Positions 1 through 5,396 of a stretch of 5,468 nt of DNA are shown in pieces (the first letter of the stretch is position 1; every line of letters begins with the position of its first letter). The DNA comes from JAULUH01 sp032111745. Its GTDB lineage: Bacteria > Chloroflexota > Anaerolineae > JAAEKA01. The position numbers and the translations under genes are program-made. The notes below the pieces were generated by a model, which worked only from the letters and a program-made list of their open reading frames with translations, was not told the DNA's origin and did no database searches. The stretch covers positions 1 to 5,468 of the forward strand of contig JAULUH010000419.1 of the NCBI GenBank assembly GCA_032111745.1. The letters are read 5' to 3'.

Positions 1-126
1 GCCTGGGGGCAGAGACAGGCGTTGCAATGTTTCCTGCAACGCCTCCAGTGGCCAACCAGCATCCAGGAGACAGCCCAACATCATGTCACCGGAGAGGCCC
101 GAGGGCAGGTCGAGGTAGGCGATCAT
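1..126 (-). CDS. larC: LarC, nickel-pincer cofactor nickel insertase, N-terminal 42 codons only (runs off the window)
   Basis: Reading the minus strand from the ATG at 126-124 gives 42 codons that begin MIAYLDLPSGLSGDMMLG and continue open to the window edge. The start matches the family's N-terminal pattern (usually D-P-F-S-G-I-S-G-D-M; here D-L-P-S-G-L-S-G-D-M). LarC is known as a CTP-dependent cyclometallase that inserts Ni into the pyridinium dithiocarboxylate mononucleotide, the last step of nickel-pincer nucleotide synthesis in the cytoplasm. Its ATG overlaps the larE stop (ATGA, 126-123), and no good Shine-Dalgarno precedes it, so translation is probably coupled to larE. The bulk of the protein, including any frameshift site of the larC1/larC2 kind known in Lactobacillus plantarum, lies outside the window. 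The identification rests on the short N-terminus plus the larB-larE context, which together make it fairly secure. Confidence 0.88.
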   Translation of the reverse strand, partial: MIAYLDLPSGLSGDMMLGCLLDAGWPLEALQETLQRLSLPPG

Positions 127-974
127 AGTGAAGCCGGATCCAGCAACGCAATTGGCATCACCTGGCTGGAGGTGGTGCTGGGGTTGAGGGAGCCGCTGTG
201 GTAGCCGGCCAGGTCCACGGTGACGAAGCGGTAGCCGGCAGCCTGGACACCGGCTATAATCGCTTCTCGCTGGTGCAGGGCCCGTGGCAAGTCATCGATG
301 GGTAACTCAATCCGGGCAATGTCGCCATGGTGGCGCAGGCGGAATTGGCGAAAACCCAGGCCCTCCAGCACGTCTTCCGCGGCCTCGATCCGGCGCAGCA
401 CAGTCTCCGAAATTGGCGAGCCGGCTGGCACACGCGAAGCGAGACAGGCCATGGCCGGCTTGTCCCAGACCGGCAACCCCAGCCGCCGGGCCAGCTCACG
501 CACCTCCGGCTTGCCGATACCGAGCTCAGCCAGCGGCGAGCCCACTCCCTTCTCGGCGGCAGCCAGGCGGCCAGGCCTATAGTCGCCCAGGTCGCTGGCG
601 TTGGCGCCGTCGAGGATGGCATCCCAGCCTTCGGCAGCGGCGATGCCCTGTAGCTGACCGAAAAGCTCGCGCTTGCAGTAGTAGCAGCGGTTATCGGGAT
701 TGGCGGCATAGCTGGCATCAGCAAGCTCGCCAGTGATGATTACGCGAATAGGCACACCCAGATTCTCGGCAAGCTGCACGGCGCGCTGCAGCTCCCGCCG
801 GGGCAGGCTGGGCGAGTCGGCGATACAGGCCAGCATGCGGCGGCCCAGCTCCTGATGAGCCACGGCCATGACAAGGGCGCTGTCCACGCCACCCGAATAG
901 GCCACCAGGGCCGAGTCCAGATGGTGCATGTACGACCGCAATGCTACCAGCTTACCGTCGAGTTGGTCCGTCAT
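123..974 (-). CDS. larE: LarE, ATP-dependent sulfur insertase for the nickel-pincer cofactor, three-cysteine (probable [4Fe-4S]) type
   Basis: A 283-residue protein, normal for the family. LarE is a PP-loop ATP pyrophosphatase that adenylates the two pyridinium carboxylates of P2CMN and replaces each with a thiocarboxylate. Visible features: the ATP PP-loop SGGVDS at residues 27-32; CYYCK with Cys97 and Cys100; LDGANASDLGDYRPG around 121-135; KPAMACLASR at 172-181 with Cys177; and the C-terminal HGDIARIELP and DLAGYHSGSLN blocks. L. plantarum LarE sacrifices a single cysteine in the region of Cys177. Homologues with all three cysteines (Cys97, Cys100, Cys177 here) are known to bind a [4Fe-4S] cluster, so this one probably works that way (inference). 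The ATG (974-972) shares one base with the larB stop in a TGATG overlap. The only upstream purine run is a weak AGGG, so coupling to larB is likely. The stop overlaps the larC start. Confidence 0.95.
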   Translation of the reverse strand: MTDQLDGKLVALRSYMHHLDSALVAYSGGVDSALVMAVAHQELGRRMLACIADSPSLPRRELQRAVQLAENLGVPIRVIITGELADASYAANPDNRCYYCKRELFGQLQGIAAAEGWDAILDGANASDLGDYRPGRLAAAEKGVGSPLAELGIGKPEVRELARRLGLPVWDKPAMACLASRVPAGSPISETVLRRIEAAEDVLEGLGFRQFRLRHHGDIARIELPIDDLPRALHQREAIIAGVQAAGYRFVTVDLAGYHSGSLNPSTTSSQVMPIALLDPASL

Positions 975-1732
975 CAGGCCCTGCCGATCTGGCGATTGAT
1001 GGTTGCGGCCATGAAGCCGGCGCCAAAGCCGTTGTCGATGTTCACCACCGCCACTCCGGGGGCACAGCTGTTCAGCATCGCCAGCAGGGCAGCCAGCCCC
1101 CCGAAGCTGGCTCCATACCCGACAGATGTGGGCACCGCGATGACCGGGGCCGCCACGAGCCCGCCGACGACGCTAGCCAGGGCGCCCTCCATGCCGGCGA
1201 CCACGATGACGACATGAGCCGTCTGCAACTGCGGGAGATAAGGCAACAGCCGGTGGAGGCCGGCCACGCCGACATCGTAGACGCGCTCGACGCTATGGCC
1301 CATGAGGTCCAGGGTCAGGGCAGCCTCTTCGGCCACCGGCAGGTCGCTGGTACCGGCGGCCGCCAGCACGACGCCAGACCGTCTGGATCGCTCAGATTCG
1401 CGGTCGAGCCACAGGGCGCGGGCCACGGCGTGATAGCGCAGGTCGGGGACCCCAGCACGGGCCGCCTCGTATTGCTCGCACGAGGCCCGCGTGCCGAGAA
1501 CCTGCGGACTGGCGGCAGCCAGGTGGCTCACAATTCCTGCTACCTGCCCGGGACTCTTACCCTCGCAGTAGACTACCTCGGGAAAGCCGCTGCGCAGGCT
1601 ACGGTGGTGGTCCAGGCGAGCAAAACCCAGATCCTCAAAGGGTAGACCCTTGAGAGCGGCCAGGGCCTCGTCAATCCCTTGCTGGCCGCTGGCGACTCGT
1701 TCCAGTAATTGGCGGATGGATGGTTCGTTCAT
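974..1732 (-). CDS. larB: LarB, NaAD carboxylase/hydrolase of nickel-pincer cofactor synthesis
   Basis: A protein of 252 residues from the ATG at 1732, or 253 from a GTG one codon upstream at 1735. LarB starts the pathway: it carboxylates C5 of the pyridinium ring of nicotinic acid adenine dinucleotide and hydrolyses the phosphoanhydride, giving P2CMN and AMP. Seen in the sequence (numbering from the GTG): the LarB N-terminal signature LDHHRSLRSGFPEVVYCEGK at 41-60, then a PurE-like C-terminal half with AAAGTSDLPVAEEA (125-138), AGMEGALASVVGG (180-192), VPTSVGYGASFGG (201-213) and LNSCAPG. Cys224 in that last motif corresponds to the cysteine reported to form an adduct with the dinucleotide in L. 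plantarum LarB. The ATG was preferred because it overlaps the stop of the upstream small ORF as TGATG, the same arrangement as larB-larE. Neither start has a close ribosome binding site; the nearest GGGGAG is 15-18 nt away. Confidence 0.95.
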   Translation of the reverse strand: MNEPSIRQLLERVASGQQGIDEALAALKGLPFEDLGFARLDHHRSLRSGFPEVVYCEGKSPGQVAGIVSHLAAASPQVLGTRASCEQYEAARAGVPDLRYHAVARALWLDRESERSRRSGVVLAAAGTSDLPVAEEAALTLDLMGHSVERVYDVGVAGLHRLLPYLPQLQTAHVVIVVAGMEGALASVVGGLVAAPVIAVPTSVGYGASFGGLAALLAMLNSCAPGVAVVNIDNGFGAGFMAATINRQIGRA

Positions 1733-1935
1733 CACTGCGCAGCATAACCGCTCCCCAAGGCTTTGTCAAAGCCTGGCCAGGCGCCAGTTCTCAACTCGAC
1801 CACCGGCACCCATTCTGGGGCCATCCCCTGATCCCCCTGGCCGGCAACGATTTGCCAGGACACCGGCAGCGGGGTGAACTTGGCCGGTTGAATTGGCAAG
1901 GCGTTGATAGCTTGGATGGCAGGTTCGAGGGGCAT
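1732..1935 (-). CDS. Hypothetical 67-residue protein just upstream of larB
   Basis: I do not recognise this product. From the ATG at 1935-1933 it runs 67 codons (start MPLEPAIQAINALPIQPAK, end FDKALGSGYAAQ) to a TGA at 1734-1732. It is rich in proline, alanine and glutamine, has three tryptophans, no cysteine or histidine, and no signal peptide or membrane segment. In its favour: a GGAG six bases before the ATG (1947-1944), a TGATG overlap with the larB start that would explain why larB lacks its own ribosome binding site, and GC-leaning third positions. Against it: the start codon lies inside the DUF1801 remnant on the opposite strand, and the reading frame stays open further upstream to another ATG at 2055. 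It could be a leader peptide or coupling ORF, the C-terminal stump of a truncated gene, or chance. Confidence 0.35.
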   Translation of the reverse strand: MPLEPAIQAINALPIQPAKFTPLPVSWQIVAGQGDQGMAPEWVPVVELRTGAWPGFDKALGSGYAAQ

Positions 1936-2076
1936 GATGCACTCCGGAGCCAGCTGGGGAAACACAAAACGGGCAAGGCATGCCTGTATATCAAGCGCCT
2001 GGGGGATGTCGATCAGCCCACCCTGCAGCGACTGATCGAAGAATCGGTCACGCATGTCGCAGCATCCAACCCATGA
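1918..2076 (+). pseudogene. C-terminal remnant of a DUF1801 protein (5' part missing)
   Basis: The plus-strand frame ending at the TGA 2074-2076 encodes a block characteristic of the C-terminus of DUF1801 proteins: RFEGHDALRSQLGKHKTGK followed by ACLYIKRLGDVDQPTLQRL and IEESVTHVAASNP. Family members are usually about 130-150 residues with a long N-terminal part holding a W-G-P and a GFSPRK-like segment. Here recognisable similarity begins only around 1918-1924, leaving about 50 residues. The frame stays open leftwards to an ATG at 1720 inside larB, but that stretch shows no convincing family resemblance beyond one WG pair. A full-length copy would have to overlap larB by about 80 bp, so I read this as a truncated gene. 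Its stop overlaps the ATG of the next gene (ATGA), which indicates that the two were once a functional pair. DUF1801 and YdeI/OmpD-associated domains are known to occur together. Biochemical function of the family is unclear to me. Confidence 0.7.
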
Positions 2077-2436
2077 CCGGCCCAGTACCCCCCAACTCGG
2101 TTCATCCGTTGACCCGAGCTGAGTGGCACGCCTGGCTGGAGGCCAACCAGGCGCGCACGGCCGGCGTGTGGCTGATTACCCATAAGAAGGCTACGGGCAA
2201 GCCGCGAGTGGAGTATGACGAGGCCGTAGAGGAAGCACTCTGTTTTGGCTGGATCGACAGCAAGCCCAACAAGCTCGACGGCGAGCGGTCCATCAGGATA
2301 GATCCTGGACTGCCCTGGATACGGTCGAGGTCCTGGAGATACCGGCTGATCTGGAGCGGGCGCTGAACGCACGGGATGGGGCTTGGGAGTACTTCTGGCG
2401 GCGCAAAACGTGCGGGCGAATCAGTGGCGCAAATAG
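2073..2436 (+). pseudogene. YdeI/OmpD-associated (OmdA-type) protein, broken by two internal deletions
   Basis: Three colinear pieces of one family are readable in three frames. Piece one (ATG 2073 to about 2297) gives HPLTRAEWHAWLEANQ, GVWLITHKKATGKPRVEYDE and AVEEALCFGWIDSKPNKLDG ERSI, the typical N-terminal half. Piece two (about 2297-2393, different frame) gives SWTALDTVEVLEIPADLERA and LNARDGAWEYF. Piece three (about 2395-2436, third frame) gives LAAQNVRANQWRK followed by TAG, the normal C-terminus. Judged from memory of the family, roughly 40 residues are lost at the first junction and roughly 30 at the second, and each loss shifts frame. The original frame simply runs on to a stop near 2366 with an unrelated tail. 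No function can be expected from this copy. Family members have been linked by name to bacteriocin protection, but the biochemical role is not established. The start codon overlaps the upstream DUF1801 stop. Confidence 0.8.
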
Positions 2437-2454
2437 CTCACTCCGGCCGCGGGT

Positions 2455-2484
2455 TTGGCGCAATTCGTGCTTGCCAGCTATAAT
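2455..2484 (+). promoter_or_regulatory. Sigma70-type promoter for the 5'-nucleotidase gene
   Basis: A perfect TATAAT (2479-2484) is preceded, after an 18-bp spacer, by TTGGCG (2455-2460), which matches four of six consensus bases of the -35 box. Transcription would start near 2491, leaving an untranslated leader of about 120 nt before the ATG at 2614. It lies directly after the end of the YdeI-like pseudogene and before a gene with no other obvious promoter. In DNA this GC-rich a perfect -10 box is unlikely to be chance, but the -35 is only moderate. Confidence 0.55.
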
Positions 2485-2490
2485 GCGCCC

Positions 2491-2566
2491 GCACGGCTCC
2501 ACCAGGTTGTGGATGGACACCTTTGGACACTGGAGTCCTGGCACCGGGCATGTCCACAGACCGTGC
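2491..2566 (+). promoter_or_regulatory. Leader with nested inverted repeats, possible RNA structure
   Basis: The predicted 5' leader contains an outer perfect inverted repeat GCACGG (2491-2496) / CCGTGC (2561-2566). Inside it are two competing partners: TGGACA (2514-2519) / TGTCCA (2551-2556), or TGTGGA (2508-2513) / TCCACA (2553-2558). There is also a small hairpin GGAC (2525-2528) / GTCC (2535-2538) and a direct repeat GGACAC at 2515 and 2525. The outer repeat begins at the predicted transcription start. I do not recognise a known riboswitch class, and the stems are only 4-6 bp, so chance pairing in GC-rich DNA remains possible. Confidence 0.25.
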
Positions 2567-2613
2567 AAGGTCTATGACGATGAACGTTTGTCACCAGTTA
2601 GGAGGAACCCACC

Positions 2614-4473
2614 ATGGATCGTAGGAAACTGATGTCCCTCAGTCTGGTCGTCCTGATGTTGCTCGTCCTGTTGCCGGCGAGTGCATTGGCGGCCGACCCA
2701 ACTAGAGGTGAGAAGGAGCCGAGGGTTGATCTCTGGCTCACCATTCTCCACAACAATGATGGCGAGTCGCAGGTCATCGACGCCGGCACGGGCCTGGAGG
2801 ACTTCGGCGGCGCGGCGCGTTTCAAGACCGTCGTCGACATGCTTAAGCGGGAAGCCATCCAGGGTCCGCCCAGCCAGCCTGGTGCCAAGCGCGCGGTGGT
2901 CATGATCTCCTCGGGCGACAACTTCATCGCCAGCCCGGAGTTCAACGCCAGCCTCGATAACGGCGTGCCTTTCTACGACACCATTGCCATGGAGCTGATC
3001 GGCTACGATGCGATCAGCTTTGGCAACCACGACTTCGACTTCGGGCCCGACGTCCTGGCCGATTTCCTGGCCGGGTATAGCCAGATTCCGCCCTACGTGG
3101 CGGCGAACCTGGACTTCAGCGGTGAGCCCAGGCTGCAAGCCTACGTCGATGCGGGTATCATCGTTCCCGCCACGGTCATCAAAGTGCGCGGCGACCTGAT
3201 CGGGGTGATCGGCCTGGAGACCCCCAGCCTGCCCTTCATCTCATCCCCGCGCAACGTGGTCGTGTCGGACGACTTGGCCAACATCGTGCAGACCCAGGTC
3301 AACATGCTGGAGGCCCAGGGGGTCAACAAGATCATCCTCGCCGGCCATCTGCAGGATATCCAGAACGACATCCAGCTGGCCGCCCAGATCAACGGCGTCG
3401 ACGTGATCGTGGCTGGTGGCGGCGATGAATTGCTGGCCAACCCGGACGACCTGCTCCTACCCGGTGATGCGGGGGCAGTAGTCGGCCCCTACCCGCTGGT
3501 GGCTTATGACGCCGACGGCGACATGGTGCCTGTGGTAACCACGTCTGGCGAGTATCGCTACGTTGGCCAGCTGGTGGTAGGGTTTGATAAACAGGGCGAG
3601 GTCATCGCCGTCGATGAGGGCAGCGGGCCGGTGCGGGTGGCCACGGGCACGTGCAACGGCACCACACCGTGCGACGATGCGGTGGAGCCCGATCCGGCGG
3701 TCCAGGCCCTGGTCGTGGACCCAGTGCAGGCCTATCTGGAGGAGCTGGACAGCCTGGTGATCGGCGTCTCAGCGTATGACCTCGACGGCCGGCGCAACAC
3801 CGTGCGTGCCCGGGAAGCCAACGAGGGCAACCTGATCGCCGACTCCCTGTTCTGGCTGGCTGAGCAGCGAGCGGCAGCCTTTGGCGTGAACGCGCCAGAC
3901 GTAGCCCTGCAAAACGGTGGAGGCATCCGCAACAACACCATCATCCCTGCCGGGCCGATCACAGAGAAGGATACCTTTGATATGGTGCCCTTCGCCAACT
4001 TTGTCTCTATGGTGGAAGACGTCTCGCGGGCGCAGTTCAAGGAGCTCGTGGAGAACGCTGTATCCTGCTCGCAACCGCAGGATTTCGCCGACAATCCGGT
4101 CTGTGGTAACGGCCGCTTTGCGCAAATAGCCGGCTTTGATTTCAGCTGGTCTGCCGCAGGAGTCGGCCAGCTCCTGGATGCTGCTGGCAACGTCACCAGG
4201 CCGGGAACCCGGGTGCAGGAGATCGTGCTGGACGACGGCACGGTGATCGTATCCGGCGGTGCTGTGGTTGACGGGCCGGGCGTGAATGTGGCCACCATCG
4301 ACTTCCTGGCCAAGGGTGGCGACCAGTATCCGTTCCGGGGATTGCCGTTCACGACCCTGGGTGCGACTTACCAGCAGGCTCTATCAGACTATATCGTGGA
4401 TGGCCTGAGTGGGGACATCTCCGGTCCGGACTACGTATTCGACGTCAACAACCGCATCTTCCCATTGCCGTAG
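2614..4473 (+). CDS. Secreted 5'-nucleotidase / metallophosphatase (UshA-like two-domain enzyme)
   Basis: 619 residues, exported by a Sec signal peptide: basic MDRRK, a hydrophobic stretch at about 6-22, and a likely cut after ALA (residues 24-26). The metallophosphatase domain (about 40-325) shows ILHNNDGES (44-52), SSGDN (99-103), GNHDFD (137-142), AGHLQ (243-247) and GGGDELL (268-274). The C-terminal 5'-nucleotidase domain (about 380-610) shows EANEGNLIADS (401-411), NGGGIRN (434-440), FDMVPFANF (455-463), GRFAQIAGFDFSW (500-512) and DFLAKGGDQYP (563-573). The family hydrolyses phosphate esters of nucleotides and related compounds outside the cytoplasm, often for phosphate or nucleoside scavenging; the exact substrate is unknown here. 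The start is fixed by AGGAGG (2600-2605) eight bases before the ATG. Cysteine pairs 347/353 and 485/497 could form disulfides (inference). Relative to E. coli UshA, several metal-ligand positions differ (see findings). The gene stands alone with its own promoter and terminator. Confidence 0.93.
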   Translation: MDRRKLMSLSLVVLMLLVLLPASALAADPTRGEKEPRVDLWLTILHNNDGESQVIDAGTGLEDFGGAARFKTVVDMLKREAIQGPPSQPGAKRAVVMISSGDNFIASPEFNASLDNGVPFYDTIAMELIGYDAISFGNHDFDFGPDVLADFLAGYSQIPPYVAANLDFSGEPRLQAYVDAGIIVPATVIKVRGDLIGVIGLETPSLPFISSPRNVVVSDDLANIVQTQVNMLEAQGVNKIILAGHLQDIQNDIQLAAQINGVDVIVAGGGDELLANPDDLLLPGDAGAVVGPYPLVAYDADGDMVPVVTTSGEYRYVGQLVVGFDKQGEVIAVDEGSGPVRVATGTCNGTTPCDDAVEPDPAVQALVVDPVQAYLEELDSLVIGVSAYDLDGRRNTVRAREANEGNLIADSLFWLAEQRAAAFGVNAPDVALQNGGGIRNNTIIPAGPITEKDTFDMVPFANFVSMVEDVSRAQFKELVENAVSCSQPQDFADNPVCGNGRFAQIAGFDFSWSAAGVGQLLDAAGNVTRPGTRVQEIVLDDGTVIVSGGAVVDGPGVNVATIDFLAKGGDQYPFRGLPFTTLGATYQQALSDYIVDGLSGDISGPDYVFDVNNRIFPLP

Positions 4474-4520
4474 TGTTGCGGCTACCGAGTGGCGGGTGCC
4501 CGCAGCCAGCATAAGAGCAC

Positions 4521-4557
4521 AGGGGCTGGTCCAACCATGGGCTGGCCCTTTTGTTTT
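4521..4557 (+). terminator. Rho-independent terminator of the 5'-nucleotidase gene
   Basis: A 12-bp stem (4521-4532 with 4539-4550, including four G-T wobbles) closes a six-base loop AACCAT (4533-4538) and runs into TTTTGTTTT (4549-4557). It lies 48 bp after the nucleotidase stop and 9 bp before the end of the convergent SagB-like gene. In the opposite direction there is no T-run after the stem, so it should act mainly on plus-strand transcripts. Confidence 0.75.
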
Positions 4558-4565
4558 CGAATCTG

Positions 4566-5396
4566 CTAAACCCGTCCCACGGAGATGACGTATAGTGCCG
4601 CCTCCTCATCCCCATCCACACCCAGCAGATCGTTGAGCTGGTCGTCAACAAAGGCACCCACAGCACAGGCAGCGAGCCCCAGGGAGGTGGCGGCCAGGTA
4701 GACGTTCTGGGCGATGTGCCCGGCCTCCATGAGGACGTAGCGGTAGGTGCGCTCCTGATACTTCCATCGTGTGCGCTGAAACATGGCGGTGAGCACGAGA
4801 GCGACACCGCCGCTGCCGACGTGAGGTTGATCGACAGCAGCTGCCACCAGGGCGGCGCGCAGGTCCCCGGTCTTCACCCGCTCCAGAGTGTGGGTGTTCA
4901 CAACATAGTGGAGCAATCCTGGCTCCAGTTCCGCCACGTTATGCACGACGGCGTAGACCTCGATGGGATAGAGGGCACCGGCTGATGGGGCGGCGCGCAG
5001 GCCCCGATCACTGGTGATTCCCTGGGCGGCGTGCAGCAAGCGGGATAGCTCATCAAGCGTCAACGGGCCGGATGCGTAGTCACGGATTGAGCGGCGCTGC
5101 TCGAGGATTTCCTCAAAGCTCAGCCCCGGACGACCGCGCGGATCGGGAAGCTGATGGCGCAGCGCTCCCTCATAGCTCTTCTCTCCGGCAGGTTTTTCGC
5201 CCCAACCGGTCTCGGCTCGCAGTGCAGTCGAAACGCCGGGCTTGCTCCACTGGTGGTACAGGGCGCCCACATCGGCGACATCATCATCCGCTGGCCTAGC
5301 TGGTCGGGTTGGGGCGAGGCATCCTGACAGGTAGCTACCGGCGGCTGCCAGCAGGGAAAATAGGAAGGTACGCCTGGCAACCAGAGGAGTGATCAT
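4566..5396 (-). CDS. SagB/ThcOx-type FMN-dependent oxidoreductase, predicted exported lipoprotein
   Basis: 276 residues, nitroreductase superfamily, closest by motif to SagB-type dehydrogenases. Visible: FMN-binding RRSIRDY (101-107), the LTLDELSRLLHAAQGIT helix (112-128), AAPSAGALYPIEVY (135-148), the WKYQERTYRYVLMEAGHIAQ block (211-230), NVYLAATSLGL (231-241), and the C-terminal LLGVDGDEEAALYVISVG. The Lys-Tyr pair (212-213) recalls the motif reported as important in azoline dehydrogenases of the McbC/BcerB kind. The N-terminus ARRTFLFSLLAAAG then LSGC is a lipoprotein signal with lipobox cysteine 26. Arg8-Arg9 followed by T-F-L resembles a twin-arginine signal, which would suit an enzyme folded around FMN before export (inference). 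The start is supported by AGGAGA (5407-5402) five bases before the ATG. No YcaO, peptide precursor or other RiPP gene is visible nearby, so a peptide-modifying role cannot be claimed. The substrate is unknown. Confidence 0.88.
   Translation of the reverse strand: MITPLVARRTFLFSLLAAAGSYLSGCLAPTRPARPADDDVADVGALYHQWSKPGVSTALRAETGWGEKPAGEKSYEGALRHQLPDPRGRPGLSFEEILEQRRSIRDYASGPLTLDELSRLLHAAQGITSDRGLRAAPSAGALYPIEVYAVVHNVAELEPGLLHYVVNTHTLERVKTGDLRAALVAAAVDQPHVGSGGVALVLTAMFQRTRWKYQERTYRYVLMEAGHIAQNVYLAATSLGLAACAVGAFVDDQLNDLLGVDGDEEAALYVISVGRV

Noticed and set aside
284..736. Long plus-strand ORFs opposite larE (also 298-582, 327-653 and 941-1645 opposite larE/larB)
   Set aside because: They are antisense shadows of strongly identified genes in GC-rich DNA. 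Their arginine-, proline- and alanine-rich translations show no family motif and no good start signals.
1980..2366. A continuous 128-codon plus-strand ORF as one intact protein
   Set aside because: Its first 31 codons are an out-of-frame reading of the DUF1801 remnant, and its last about 20 codons follow a frame-shifting deletion. Only the section from the ATG at 2073 to about 2297 resembles a protein family, so it is treated as part of a pseudogene.
2515..2530. GGACAC direct repeat as an operator or short tandem array
   Set aside because: Only two copies ten bases apart, embedded in the leader's inverted repeats, and not resembling a known operator. It is mentioned only as part of the leader structure.
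3732..4352. 206-codon minus-strand ORF inside the nucleotidase gene, plus 2572-3138 minus
   Set aside because: Both lie antisense to a gene whose motifs are unmistakable. The translations are low-complexity shadow type without a recognisable domain.
4539..4557. Bidirectional terminator shared by the two convergent genes
   Set aside because: The hairpin has a T-run only on the plus-strand side. Reading from the SagB-like gene, the stem is followed by mixed sequence, so termination in that direction is not supported.
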